Below are positions 43,038 through 51,862 of a stretch of DNA of 64,000 bases, in pieces; within the stretch, counting starts at the first letter, position 1; each line of letters starts with the position of its first letter. The stretch is taken from positions 6,482-70,481 of the forward strand of contig DJOQ01000003.1 in NCBI GenBank assembly GCA_002437245.1, given 5' to 3'. Under the pieces are notes generated by a model that made no database searches, was not told where the DNA came from, and was given only the letters and a program-made list of their open reading frames with translations. The position numbers and the translations under genes are program-made. Source of the stretch: Ruminococcaceae bacterium UBA6434. GTDB lineage: Bacteria > Bacillota > Clostridia > Oscillospirales > Acutalibacteraceae.

Positions 43038-44653
43038 CGTCTCTCTACGGTACGGGAGTTTGCCGCGGATATGCCGTCGGAAACGCCGTGGTAATTAAAA
43101 CGGTTACAAAAAGAGCGCCGGAATCCGAATTTTCGGGCGAAACTAACGAGCTTGAGAAATTCAAAGACGCGCGTGAAAAATTCAAAAAAGAAACCATGGA
43201 GCTGTACGAAAAGCTTTTTTCCGCCGCAGGCAGTAAAAATGCGGATATTCTTTTGGGTCACATAGGCCTTTGCGACGATCCGTTTTTCATTTCCGAAACC
43301 GAGAAAACAATTAAAGACGGAAAGACTGCCGCACAAGCGGTTAACGCGGTGTGCACCGAACTTTACGATATATTTTTTTCTTCGGAGGACGAGCTCACAA
43401 AACAGCGAAGCTCCGATATTAACGACATCAAAAACGGAATTACCGATATTCTTTTGGGGAACAAAGGCTTTTCGGCGGAAAACGTACCCGAAAACTCCGT
43501 ACTTGTGTTTGACGAGCTGACGCCGTCGGCTGTCACGCGCATAAACAGGAAAAATACAGTTGCCGTAATTGCAAACGGCGGTTCCGTTACGTCTCATTCG
43601 GCAATACTCGCACGGGCTCTGTCAATACCGACCGTACTCGGCGCGGCAAAAGCAACCGAACGCATAAATTCGGGCGATACTCTGGCGGTTGACGGTGAAA
43701 GCGGCGAAATAATAATAGAGCCCGATGAAATCACCGCAGAAAATTTCAGCCGTATGGGAAAAGAGTACGACAGAAAAAAAGAAGAGGTCAAACAATTCAT
43801 AAATCGCAAAACACAGACAAAGGACGGCACCGAAAAAGCCGTTTGCGCAAATATCGGCAATCCCTCGGACATTGAAAACGTAATAAAAAACGGCGCGGAC
43901 GGTATAGGACTTTTCCGCACCGAGTTTTTATTTATGGACAGGGATAAAGAACCGACAGAGGACGAACAATATTTCGCCTATTCCTCGGTAATAAAAGCGA
44001 TGAACGGCAAAGAGGTGATAATACGCACCCTTGACGTGGGCGGCGACAAAAATATACCGTATCTCGGCATTCCTAAAGAGGATAATCCGTTTTTGGGATT
44101 CAGAGCAATAAGATTTTGCCTTAAAAACCGCGATATATTTAAAGTTCAGCTCAGGGCGATACTTCGCGCCGCTGTATTCGGAAATGTAAAAATAATGCTG
44201 CCCTTGGTAACGGTAAAGGCGGAAATCGACGACACAAAAGAGCTTATAAGCGAATGTAAATCCGAACTGAAACGTGAACACAAGCAGTTTAAGGAAGACG
44301 TACCGATAGGCATTATGGCAGAAACTCCCGCGGCTGTTTTTTCGGCTGAAGAGCTTGCGGAAAATTCGGATTTTTTCAGTATAGGAACAAACGACCTCAC
44401 GGGATATATAATGGCGGCGGACAGAGGAAATCCCGACGTCGGCTACCTTTACGACACGGGGCAAAGCGCAGTTCTTACGGCTGTAAAAAGAATAATAAGC
44501 TGTGCCGAAAAGGCGGGAATACCTGTCGGAATGTGCGGAGAAGCCGCCGCGGACGAAAAGCTTATCCCGTTATTTCTGCGGTGGGGTCTTGATGAATTCT
44601 CGGTAAGCCCCGAATCGATACCGTATGTAAGGAAAATAATATCGGAAAATTAA
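43034..44653 (+). CDS. ptsI: PTS enzyme I (phosphoenolpyruvate-protein phosphotransferase)
   Basis: A 539-residue enzyme passing phosphate from PEP to HPr. The active-site His188 is in GGSVTSHSAILAR; the PEP-binding C-terminal barrel shows GADGIGLFRTEFLFM, RTLDVGGDKNIPY, FLGFRAIRF, IGTNDLTGYIMAADR and GMCGEAAAD, with its catalytic Cys in the last. It is somewhat shorter than the usual 570. Starts at ATG 43034 in an ATGA overlap with ptsH. Last gene of the operon, followed by a terminator. Confidence 0.95.
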   Translation: MTSLYGTGVCRGYAVGNAVVIKTVTKRAPESEFSGETNELEKFKDAREKFKKETMELYEKLFSAAGSKNADILLGHIGLCDDPFFISETEKTIKDGKTAAQAVNAVCTELYDIFFSSEDELTKQRSSDINDIKNGITDILLGNKGFSAENVPENSVLVFDELTPSAVTRINRKNTVAVIANGGSVTSHSAILARALSIPTVLGAAKATERINSGDTLAVDGESGEIIIEPDEITAENFSRMGKEYDRKKEEVKQFINRKTQTKDGTEKAVCANIGNPSDIENVIKNGADGIGLFRTEFLFMDRDKEPTEDEQYFAYSSVIKAMNGKEVIIRTLDVGGDKNIPYLGIPKEDNPFLGFRAIRFCLKNRDIFKVQLRAILRAAVFGNVKIMLPLVTVKAEIDDTKELISECKSELKREHKQFKEDVPIGIMAETPAAVFSAEELAENSDFFSIGTNDLTGYIMAADRGNPDVGYLYDTGQSAVLTAVKRIISCAEKAGIPVGMCGEAAADEKLIPLFLRWGLDEFSVSPESIPYVRKIISEN

Positions 44654-44667
44654 ATCAGGGTAATATA

Positions 44668-44699
44668 AAAGGCTGTGAACATTACGTTCTACAGCCTTT
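44668..44699. terminator. Bidirectional terminator after ptsI
   Basis: AAAGGCTGT pairs with ACAGCCTTT, between convergent genes. Inner core CTGTgAAC/GTTctACAG matches the terminators at 698, 48686 and 51788. Confidence 0.85.
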
Positions 44700-44720
44700 C
44701 TATTATGTATTGCTTATAAA

Positions 44721-46247
44721 TTATTCTGCGGTTTTTGCTGCCTTAGCGGCTTTTCTTTCCTCTATTTCCTTTACGTACTCTCTCTGTTTTCTCTCGGTAA
44801 CTTTGTAGAAGAGCATGGGGATAATGGTAGCCACCATCGAAATAGCACCCGAGAGGATAAGCACAGCCCAGAGCTTTTCGGAGCCCTCGGGAGTAACGGT
44901 ATTGTACGGGTCTGACGGGGAAATTCCCGAAATTCCGTATGCCATAACGCCTATGAATGCGCCGACAGCCATACCGATTTTATTGATGAATGTCTGCATT
45001 GAGAAGCAGATACCCTCTGCTCTTTCGCCCGTTTTCCACTCAAGGTATTCTACGGTATCGCCTATCATAGCATAAGTTATTACGTTATTGATACCCTGCG
45101 GAAGTCCGAGAAGAACAAAGCCTATGGCAAGCCAAAGAAGTTTTGAAGAATTGTTGTATCCGCCGTTTCTGCCTATGAAGTACATGGCAAACATAACGAC
45201 CGCTCCGAGAACATGTACATATATGTATGTCTTTTTCTTTCCGAGGTGCTTTGTGAACCACGGAATAAGTACCGTTGCAATGGCTCCGCCGGGTACTACG
45301 AGTATTGTAAGAATACTGTATACCGCTTCGTTTCCGAGAACATACTTTGCAAAGTAAAGTGAGCCGGTGTACATATAAACGGTTCTGGCAGCTCCCAAAA
45401 TACCCGAAAGAAGTATGAGCAAAAGCTGATCGTTTTTAAAGAGCAAGCCGAGGTTATGACCGAGTGACGGCGGAGTTGTATCGGTTGTATATCTTTCTCT
45501 TGTGTTCTTAAAGCCGTAGAAGAACATCGGCATGGACACAACAACAAGAACAACGGCGCAAATGAAATAGGTCCATTTAAGAGTGTGTGCATTGGCTGCG
45601 GAATTAGCGGCTATAAGTACGCCGTCGGCATCTTTGTATTTAGCCGTTACGGCAGAAGTGATTATGGGTACAAATACCGTTACGGCACCTGCGCCGACGG
45701 TGCAGCAAAGACGCGCAACCGTAAGAAGATTACCGCGTATATTTGTGTTGTTGGTCATAGCCGTTGAAAGTCCCCAATACGGAACGTCCGCTACGGTATA
45801 TACCATTGACCAGATAACATATATAACGGAAATGATGATAAATGATTTTGCCGTGCTGTTATAGACAGGCAAAAAGCAGGCTATTGTAACCAAGCCTATC
45901 GGGATAGCCATCCATTTAAGGTACGGGCGGCATTTACCCCATTTGGTCCTCGTTCTGTCAACTATGGAACCCATAATCGGGTCATTAAGAGCGTCATATA
46001 TTCTCGTAAAGAGCATAAGAAGCGCTACTGCGGTGGCGCCTGTCGTTTTTCCGATTTTAGCGTCCGCCATTAAAAGAGCATCGGTCATAAATATGGTAAG
46101 ATACGAACCGATGATGGTACAGATAAAGTTTTGGCCTATACCGGTAATGCTGTACGCAATAGCTTCGCGCGGCTGCATATTACCGTCATTCGGAGTAGTG
46201 CCGAACAGCTTGTGCCAGAAACTTTTCTTAACAGATTGCTTTTCCAT
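44721..46247 (-). CDS. MFS transporter, GPH (glycoside-pentoside-hexuronide) family
   Basis: A 508-residue, twelve-helix symporter. The cytoplasmic loop between helices 2 and 3, DPIMGSIVDRTRTKWGKCRP, and the later YAMIGDTVEYLEWKTGERAEG are diagnostic of the GPH family. These import oligosaccharides, glycosides or glucuronides with Na+ or H+. It has no IIA-like C-terminal domain. It is divergent from a second GPH gene, each with its own promoter; specific sugar unknown. Confidence 0.9.
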   Translation of the reverse strand: MEKQSVKKSFWHKLFGTTPNDGNMQPREAIAYSITGIGQNFICTIIGSYLTIFMTDALLMADAKIGKTTGATAVALLMLFTRIYDALNDPIMGSIVDRTRTKWGKCRPYLKWMAIPIGLVTIACFLPVYNSTAKSFIIISVIYVIWSMVYTVADVPYWGLSTAMTNNTNIRGNLLTVARLCCTVGAGAVTVFVPIITSAVTAKYKDADGVLIAANSAANAHTLKWTYFICAVVLVVVSMPMFFYGFKNTRERYTTDTTPPSLGHNLGLLFKNDQLLLILLSGILGAARTVYMYTGSLYFAKYVLGNEAVYSILTILVVPGGAIATVLIPWFTKHLGKKKTYIYVHVLGAVVMFAMYFIGRNGGYNNSSKLLWLAIGFVLLGLPQGINNVITYAMIGDTVEYLEWKTGERAEGICFSMQTFINKIGMAVGAFIGVMAYGISGISPSDPYNTVTPEGSEKLWAVLILSGAISMVATIIPMLFYKVTERKQREYVKEIEERKAAKAAKTAE

Positions 46248-46270
46248 TAAGTTAACTCCTTTTCCTTTTT

Positions 46271-46300
46271 TACAACTTTATACAACTTACAAAAGTTATA
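46271..46300. promoter_or_regulatory. Repeated TACAACTT motif in the 5' region of the GPH gene
   Basis: TACAACTTTA and TACAACTTAC stand 10 bp apart and are followed by the inverted AAAGTTATA, between the -10 box and the Shine-Dalgarno of the leftward gene. The periodic repeats look like a transcription-factor site; no regulator gene is adjacent. Confidence 0.4.
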
Positions 46301-46306
46301 AAAATA

Positions 46307-46335
46307 ATTATAGTGCAGAAATCAAAAATAGTCAA
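46307..46335 (-). promoter_or_regulatory. Promoter of the leftward GPH gene
   Basis: -35 TTGACT (46330-46335), 17-nt spacer, -10 TATAAT (46307-46312) on the minus strand. Confidence 0.8.
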
Positions 46336-46477
46336 ATTGAATATTTCATATTTCGCATCTTAATTTTTTATACGACATAAAAGCTCCTTAGTGGTCAATA
46401 TCACGCAAATACCGAAACGCGGCATCGCTTAAAACCATATTGCGTTCGGCTCTCACTTGCTTACCTTATATTTTTAT

Positions 46478-46506
46478 TTGACTTATTACGCCGAAACCTT
46501 TATTAT
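46478..46506 (+). promoter_or_regulatory. Promoter of the rightward GPH/phosphatase operon
   Basis: -35 TTGACT (46478-46483), 17-nt spacer, -10 TATTAT (46501-46506). The stretch 46336-46477 between the two promoters shows nothing else I recognise. Confidence 0.7.
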
Positions 46507-46544
46507 ATTAGTTATGTATTACACTCAAATCGGAGGATAACGGC

Positions 46545-47951
46545 GTGAAAAAATCAAACAGTCTAATGAAAAAATTACCCGGATACATCGGATACGGTGT
46601 AGGCGCTGTTGGTCTGGACCTCAGCTACGGAATGTTCTATTCGTTTTTGTCGTATTACCTTTCAAGCGTGCTCGGACTTAAACCCGCATTTCTTTTGATA
46701 CTTACCCCGATAGCACGTATCTGGGACGGAATTAACGACCCGATGATGGGAACGATAGTTGACAATACGCGCACAAAATTCGGCAAATACCGCCCGTGGA
46801 TACTCATAGGTGCATTCTCGAACGCGGTAGTTCTTACGCTCCTCTTTACATCTTTCGGTATGAGCGGAACAAAGCTTTACATATATATCGCCGTAATGTA
46901 TATTCTTTGGGGAATGACCAACACAATGGCAGACATTCCGTATTGGTCGATGATACCATCTTTTACAAGCGAGGCAAAAGAGAGAAACCTTGTGGCGACC
47001 ATAGCGAGAACATTTTCAGGTCTCGGTCAGGGAATTATAACAATATTGACCCCCATAATACTCCCCCTGCTCTCAACCGGTATGACAACCGAAAAGGGAT
47101 ACAGCGCAACGGGATTTTCGCGTTGGGCTATGATATGCGGAATAGCGCTTATACTGTTTTCGGCGACCTGCGTATTCAATACCAAAGAGACAAATGTCGT
47201 TTACAACGAAAAACAAAAATTCAGTTTCAAGCAGATATTCAAAACCGTGGCTCACAACGACCAGCTCGTCGTATTTATGATATTCGCCATGCTTTCAAAT
47301 GCGGGCTGGTATCTCACAAGCTCCACGGCTGTATACTATTTCACGGATGTTTTGGGTCAGCCGAAAGGTCAGTCGCTTTTCCAGACAATCGGCGCAGTAG
47401 GCTCGGTAGTGGGTCTTTTGGTAATTCCCCTGCTCTCGAAGAAATTCACAATGCGCTCAATATACACCACATCACTCTCAACGACTATTTTGGGATATGC
47501 TTTGATGTTCCTCTTCGGTCCCGTGCTTAAAATAGCAATAGCGCTCGACATATGCTATATTTTGGCTTCGGTGGGCATCAGTTCAATGTTTGTTTCGCAG
47601 ACGGTATTTCTCGCGGATATAGTCGATTACGGCGAATACAAAAACGGCTCTCGAAGCGAGAGTATAACTTTCTCGATGAAGGGCTTTTTGCAAAAAATGG
47701 CTTATACCATTCAGACTATCGTCCTTTTCGGCGGGCTCGGTATATTCGGTTACAATGAACAAATCAGAGAGGGCGTTATAAACAGCGCCACCAAAAACGC
47801 AATAGGCGTAATAGCTTTCGGAATACCGCCCATACTTATAATCATTTCAATGATAGTATTCCGCAACAAATTTAAAATTCACGGTGAGCTTGCCGAAAAA
47901 GTGCACAACTATATTACGGAAAAAAGAGCCGCAGACGGTGAAGATAAATGA
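46545..47951 (+). CDS. MFS transporter, GPH family (second copy)
   Basis: A 468-residue, twelve-helix sugar symporter with the same family signatures as its divergent neighbour: DPMMGTIVDNTRTKFGKYRPW after helix 2 and FLADIVDYGEYKNGSRSESI in the late cytoplasmic loop. Start GTG 46545 with GGAGGAT 7 nt upstream. The two GPH copies are not near-identical and differ in length, so they are an old duplication or separate acquisitions. Overlaps the phosphatase gene by 4 nt. Substrate unknown. Confidence 0.9.
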   Translation: MKKSNSLMKKLPGYIGYGVGAVGLDLSYGMFYSFLSYYLSSVLGLKPAFLLILTPIARIWDGINDPMMGTIVDNTRTKFGKYRPWILIGAFSNAVVLTLLFTSFGMSGTKLYIYIAVMYILWGMTNTMADIPYWSMIPSFTSEAKERNLVATIARTFSGLGQGIITILTPIILPLLSTGMTTEKGYSATGFSRWAMICGIALILFSATCVFNTKETNVVYNEKQKFSFKQIFKTVAHNDQLVVFMIFAMLSNAGWYLTSSTAVYYFTDVLGQPKGQSLFQTIGAVGSVVGLLVIPLLSKKFTMRSIYTTSLSTTILGYALMFLFGPVLKIAIALDICYILASVGISSMFVSQTVFLADIVDYGEYKNGSRSESITFSMKGFLQKMAYTIQTIVLFGGLGIFGYNEQIREGVINSATKNAIGVIAFGIPPILIIISMIVFRNKFKIHGELAEKVHNYITEKRAADGEDK

Positions 47952-48673
47952 GAATTCTTATTATAAGACACGGCGACCCCGACTACGAAAAAGATTCACT
48001 GACTCAAAAGGGATGGCACGAGGCGGAGCTTCTTGCGGATAAAATGGAAAAGACCGACGTTACGGCTTTTTATGTCTCGCCGCTCGGCAGAGCGCAGGAC
48101 ACGGCAAACGTCACGCTTAAAAGGCTCGGAAGAAGCGCAAAAACCTATCATTGGCTCAGGGAATTTCACGCTCCGATATTTGATAAAAAGACAAAAAAGC
48201 TTTGCGGTCCGTGGGACCTTATGCCGTCGTTTTTTACCAAAGAGGACGACCTGTACGATATTAAAAAATGGGCTGATACCGAGTTTATGAAGCAAGGCAG
48301 AGTGAAACAGGAGTACAGAAAAGTTTCGCAGGGTCTTGACAAGGTGCTTAAAGCGCACGGATACGAGAGAAAAGACAAATACTACAAAGCCGTAAATGCC
48401 AATAAAGACACAATAGCGTTCTTTTGCCATTTCGGCGTAGAATGTGTTATGCTCTCACATCTGCTCAACATTTCGCCCGTCTGCCTGTGGCAGGGCTTTT
48501 GTGCCGCCCCGACTTCGGTTACGACGCTGTACACCGAAGAGCGCGAAAAGGGCATAGCGGTATGGCGTTGCAGCTCATTCGGAGATATTTCGCATCTGTA
48601 CGCCGGGAACGAAGAACCTGCATTTGCCGCACGGTTTTGCGAAATTTATGACGATATGTCGCAAAGGCACTGA
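47948..48673 (+). CDS. Histidine phosphatase family protein (phosphoglycerate mutase-like)
   Basis: A 241-residue protein with the catalytic RHG motif at the N-terminus (ILIIRHGDPDY), YVSPLGRAQDTA for phosphate binding and the second His in FFCHFGVECVML. It is of the branch that dephosphorylates sugar phosphates or other small molecules, not glycolytic GpmA. Coupled by a 4-nt ATGA overlap to a GPH sugar importer, it might remove phosphate from an imported sugar product; this is inference. Confidence 0.9.
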   Translation: MRILIIRHGDPDYEKDSLTQKGWHEAELLADKMEKTDVTAFYVSPLGRAQDTANVTLKRLGRSAKTYHWLREFHAPIFDKKTKKLCGPWDLMPSFFTKEDDLYDIKKWADTEFMKQGRVKQEYRKVSQGLDKVLKAHGYERKDKYYKAVNANKDTIAFFCHFGVECVMLSHLLNISPVCLWQGFCAAPTSVTTLYTEEREKGIAVWRCSSFGDISHLYAGNEEPAFAARFCEIYDDMSQRH

Positions 48674-48685
48674 CAAAAAGCATAT

Positions 48686-48728
48686 AAAAAGGGGCTGTGA
48701 AAAACTTCTCGTTTTTACAGTCCCTTTT
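48686..48728. terminator. Bidirectional terminator between the histidine phosphatase and murC
   Basis: AAAAGGGGCTGTGAAAAAC pairs with GTTTTTACAGTCCCTTTT around TTCTC, with A/T tracts on both sides. Confidence 0.88.
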
Positions 48729-48749
48729 AAATATCTGGATTTTATTAAA

Positions 48750-50123
48750 TTATTTAAGCTTATCTATCATCATATGAGCCGCTTTGTATATATCGCCGCA
48801 ACCGAGAGTCAAAACAAGGTCGCCGTCCTTTGCGTTTTTAACCACATAATCGGCAACTTCCTCAAATGTATTAAACCATACGGAGCCCGGAATTTTTGCG
48901 GCGAGCTGAGAAGTGTATACATTATAAGTATTGACTTCACGCGAACCCATTATTTCGGTCATAACGCAATGGTCGGGTATACTTAGCACCTTTGCGAAGT
49001 CGTCCATCAGCATATAGGTGCGCGAATAGGTAAACGGCTGGAATACCGCCCAAACGCTGTTATATCCCATCTCCATAGCGGCGTCAATGGTAACCTTGAG
49101 CTCTGCGGGGTGGTGTGCATAGTCATCTACAAAGGTAATGCCCTTATACTTGCCGAGCAGCTCAAAACGCCTGTGGGCGCCGCTGAAAGCGTCAAGTCCC
49201 TCGCGGCACGACTCGGCATCCGCTCCCGAATACATTGATGCCGCCAAAGCCGCAAGCGCATTAAGAACATTGTGGAGCCCGGGAACTCTGAGTTTTATGT
49301 GACAGAGGAACTCGCCCTTATGCATGGCGTCAAATTCATAATAAGCGCCGTGTACGGGAGCTATATTTTCGGGATAATAGTCGTTCTCTTCCGCCATACC
49401 GAAAGTAATGAGGTCCTTACCGGAAATACCCTCCATGGCTTTTAAGGTGTTGGCGTCGTCGCCGTTGTAAATTACAGCCTTTGTCGCCATAGAAGCGAAT
49501 TTATGGAAACTCTTAATAAGATTGTCAAGTGTTTTGAAATAGTCGAGATGATCCTCGTCTATATTGAGTATAACTGCAACATCGGGTGACAGGTCAAGAA
49601 AAGTATCGACAAATTCGCACGCCTCGCAGACGAAATTTTCACTCTTGCCTACCCTGCCGCTTGAACCCATCATGGGGAGTTTTCCGCCGATTACGGCAGA
49701 CGGGTCAAGCTTTGCGGTTATCATTATCTGCGTGGTCATAGATGTGGTTGTGGTCTTGCCGTGAGTTCCGCAAATACCGACGCAGTTTTTATACATTCTC
49801 GAAATTGCGCCGAAAAGTTTTGAACGCTCAAAGGTCGGTATTCCGCTTGCCTTAGCGGCTACAAGCTCCGGATTATCTTTAAGCAAAGCCGCGGTATAAA
49901 CTATCATCTCGGCGCCCTTGATGTTTTCCGCTTTTTGACCCATGGTAACGGGTATGCCGAGTTTACGTATTCTGTCAAGCGTATCGCTCTCGTTATTATC
50001 CGAGCCGGAAAGCTCATAGCCCCAGCTGTGAAGTATCTCGGCAAGCGGGCACATACCGCTGCCGCCTATTCCTATAAAATGTACTCTCTTTACTTCTTTT
50101 AAAAGTGTATCTATGTCTTTCAT
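48750..50123 (-). CDS. murC: UDP-N-acetylmuramate--L-alanine ligase
   Basis: A 457-residue cytosolic ligase adding the first amino acid of the peptidoglycan stem peptide. GIGGSGMCPLAEIL is the UDP-binding N-domain loop, GICGTHGKTTTTSM the ATP P-loop, and NIDEDHLDYF and DDYAHHPAEL are further Mur-ligase markers; the C-terminal domain is complete. The start is taken at ATG 50123, since AAAGG stands 10 nt upstream; an ATG at 50132 would be only 1 nt after that site. Unlike the other mur genes it lies apart from the main cluster, separated by the opposing dpaAB pair. Confidence 0.95.
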   Translation of the reverse strand: MKDIDTLLKEVKRVHFIGIGGSGMCPLAEILHSWGYELSGSDNNESDTLDRIRKLGIPVTMGQKAENIKGAEMIVYTAALLKDNPELVAAKASGIPTFERSKLFGAISRMYKNCVGICGTHGKTTTTSMTTQIMITAKLDPSAVIGGKLPMMGSSGRVGKSENFVCEACEFVDTFLDLSPDVAVILNIDEDHLDYFKTLDNLIKSFHKFASMATKAVIYNGDDANTLKAMEGISGKDLITFGMAEENDYYPENIAPVHGAYYEFDAMHKGEFLCHIKLRVPGLHNVLNALAALAASMYSGADAESCREGLDAFSGAHRRFELLGKYKGITFVDDYAHHPAELKVTIDAAMEMGYNSVWAVFQPFTYSRTYMLMDDFAKVLSIPDHCVMTEIMGSREVNTYNVYTSQLAAKIPGSVWFNTFEEVADYVVKNAKDGDLVLTLGCGDIYKAAHMMIDKLK

Positions 50124-50172
50124 ATAAGCCATACCTTTCGGTTTATTATGTCAGTATCTCCGACTAAGATAT

Positions 50173-50201
50173 ATTATATTGCATTTTGCTGAAAATTTAA
50201 A
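50173..50201 (-). promoter_or_regulatory. Probable promoter of murC
   Basis: -10 TATAAT (50173-50178) and a weak -35 TTTAAA (50196-50201) at 17 bp on the minus strand. Confidence 0.5.
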
Positions 50202-50283
50202 CCCTTAAATTACCTTTCACAATATATTTTCGATGTTCATATTATGGTGTATAGATATCCATTCCGTAAAAGGAGGGAAATGA

Positions 50284-51117
50284 ATGAAAAATATCGTTAT
50301 TGCCGGCGGCGACAAAAGAATGAACTGTCTCGCCGAACAGCTTTTTAACAGCGGGTATTCCTTCTCGTCCTATGCCGCAGGCAGCGGACTTGACAAAGAG
50401 GAATTTCTTTGTTACCTGCGTGAAAATAACAATATACTGCTGATACTGCCTCTGCCTGTAAGCCGCGATAAGGTTTATTTGAATACCGATAAAGCATTCC
50501 GCAGCGTCAGCTTATCCGAAATCGGCGAATGTCTCGGCGAAACCGATACGGTAGCAGGAGGAATCATCGGCGACAGTCGCGCTGTTTTGTCGGCAAACGG
50601 TGCCAAAGTATATGATTACTATGATGAGGAATTTATTACGGACAATGCCCGTTTGACCGCGCAATGCCTTAAATTTGTGTTAAATGAAAACGGAATATAT
50701 GATTTTACCGGTAAAAAAACGGCAGTTACCGGATACGGCAGAACTGCCAAGGCAATCGCCGAATTTATGAAGGAAAACGGCGCAAAAGTCCTGATAACGG
50801 CAAGGGACCCGCATTCTCTCGGCGATGCGGTTAAAAAGGGCTACAGCATTTGTTTGCTCAGGGATTATGACTGCATAGCACACGACGCGGATATTTTAAT
50901 AAATACCGTTCCTGCCGAAATAATAGATAAAAATATTTTGAGTCGATTAAGGAAAGACGTACTGCTTATAGATATAGCCTCTCCCCCTTTCGGAGTGGAT
51001 ATCGGTCTTGCCGACTCTTACGGGATAAACGTCGTCAGGGCATTGGGGCTTCCCGGAAAATATGCTCCCGAAAAAGCCGGCAAACTGATATTCAAGAAAA
51101 TTCAACCGCTTCTGTAA
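50284..51117 (+). CDS. dpaA: Dipicolinate synthase subunit A
   Basis: A 277-residue NAD(P)-binding protein of spore dipicolinate synthesis (SpoVFA). The N-terminal IVIAGGDKRMNCLAEQL and the Rossmann motif TAVTGYGRTAKAIAEFM, with the later ARDPHSLGDAV, are typical. With DpaB it oxidises the lysine-pathway intermediate hydroxytetrahydrodipicolinate to dipicolinic acid in the mother cell, giving the spore core its calcium-dipicolinate. It shows that the organism makes, or descended from makers of, endospores. AAAAGGAGG precedes ATG 50284. A sigma-K promoter was not clearly seen. Confidence 0.95.
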   Translation: MKNIVIAGGDKRMNCLAEQLFNSGYSFSSYAAGSGLDKEEFLCYLRENNNILLILPLPVSRDKVYLNTDKAFRSVSLSEIGECLGETDTVAGGIIGDSRAVLSANGAKVYDYYDEEFITDNARLTAQCLKFVLNENGIYDFTGKKTAVTGYGRTAKAIAEFMKENGAKVLITARDPHSLGDAVKKGYSICLLRDYDCIAHDADILINTVPAEIIDKNILSRLRKDVLLIDIASPPFGVDIGLADSYGINVVRALGLPGKYAPEKAGKLIFKKIQPLL

Positions 51118-51129
51118 GGGGGGAAAAAT

Positions 51130-51699
51130 GTGCTGAACTTAGGATTTGCAATGTGCGGCTCGTTCTGTACGTTTAAAAAAGTAATTCCGATTATGGCAAA
51201 ACTCAAAAGCGACGGATTTAACGTTGTTCCCATAATGTCAAAGACGGCATATTCCACCGACACGCGCTTTGGTGCGGCAAAGGATTTTACCGACGAAATA
51301 ACCAAAATAACCGGGAACGATATTATAAGAACTCTGCCCGAAGCAGAGCCGATAGGACCGAAAAAGCTGCTTGATTTGCTCATTATTGCGCCCGCCACGG
51401 GAAACACTCTCGGAAAAATGGCAAACGGCATAACCGATACCTCCGTTACGCTTGCCGCAAAGGCGCATCTTCGCAACAGACGTCCCGTGGTAATAGCCGT
51501 TTCGACAAATGACGCACTCGGCTCCGCCGCTAAAAACATAGGTCTTTTAATGAACTGCAAATATATCTACTTCGTACCGATGAGGCAGGACGACTGCATT
51601 AACAAGCCGAATTCCATAGTTGCGGATTTTGAAAAAATACCCATAACCGTTTTGGACGCTTTGAACGGCAAGCAGACCGAACCTGTAATAATATCGTAA
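51130..51699 (+). CDS. dpaB: Dipicolinate synthase subunit B
   Basis: A 189-residue flavoprotein (SpoVFB) of the UbiX/PPC-decarboxylase fold. The CGSFCTFKKVIP loop, the LIIAPATGNTLGKMANGITD core and VIAVSTNDALG are characteristic. It forms dipicolinate synthase with DpaA, 12 nt upstream. Start GTG 51130 with AGGGGGG upstream; the ATG two bases earlier is out of frame. The pair is transcribed against the flanking cell-wall genes and is followed by a terminator. Confidence 0.95.
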   Translation: MLNLGFAMCGSFCTFKKVIPIMAKLKSDGFNVVPIMSKTAYSTDTRFGAAKDFTDEITKITGNDIIRTLPEAEPIGPKKLLDLLIIAPATGNTLGKMANGITDTSVTLAAKAHLRNRRPVVIAVSTNDALGSAAKNIGLLMNCKYIYFVPMRQDDCINKPNSIVADFEKIPITVLDALNGKQTEPVIIS

Positions 51700-51741
51700 A
51701 ACAATGTAAAAAATCATCTGAAGCACAAAGCAAAAAACAAT

Positions 51742-51780
51742 ATAACCGCATCCGAAAAAGCTTTGGGTGCGGTTATTATT
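51742..51780 (+). terminator. Terminator of dpaAB
   Basis: ATAACCGCATCC pairs with GGGTGCGGTTAT, followed by TATTTTA. Confidence 0.85.
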
Positions 51781-51787
51781 TTACGGC

Positions 51788-51828
51788 AAAAACGGGCTGT
51801 AAAACTTTCGTTTCTACAGCCCGTTTTT
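51788..51828 (-). terminator. Terminator of ftsZ
   Basis: On the minus strand AAAACGGGCTGTaGAAA pairs with TTTtACAGCCCGTTTT around a four-base loop, 35 nt after the ftsZ stop. Same inner core as three other terminators here. Confidence 0.9.
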
Positions 51829-51862
51829 AGGGATTTAATCAGAAAAGATATTATAATTTAAA

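Noticed and set aside
50202..50283. Sigma-K or sigma-G promoter of dpaA
   Set aside because: CATATTA occurs upstream but no matching -35 at a proper distance could be defended.
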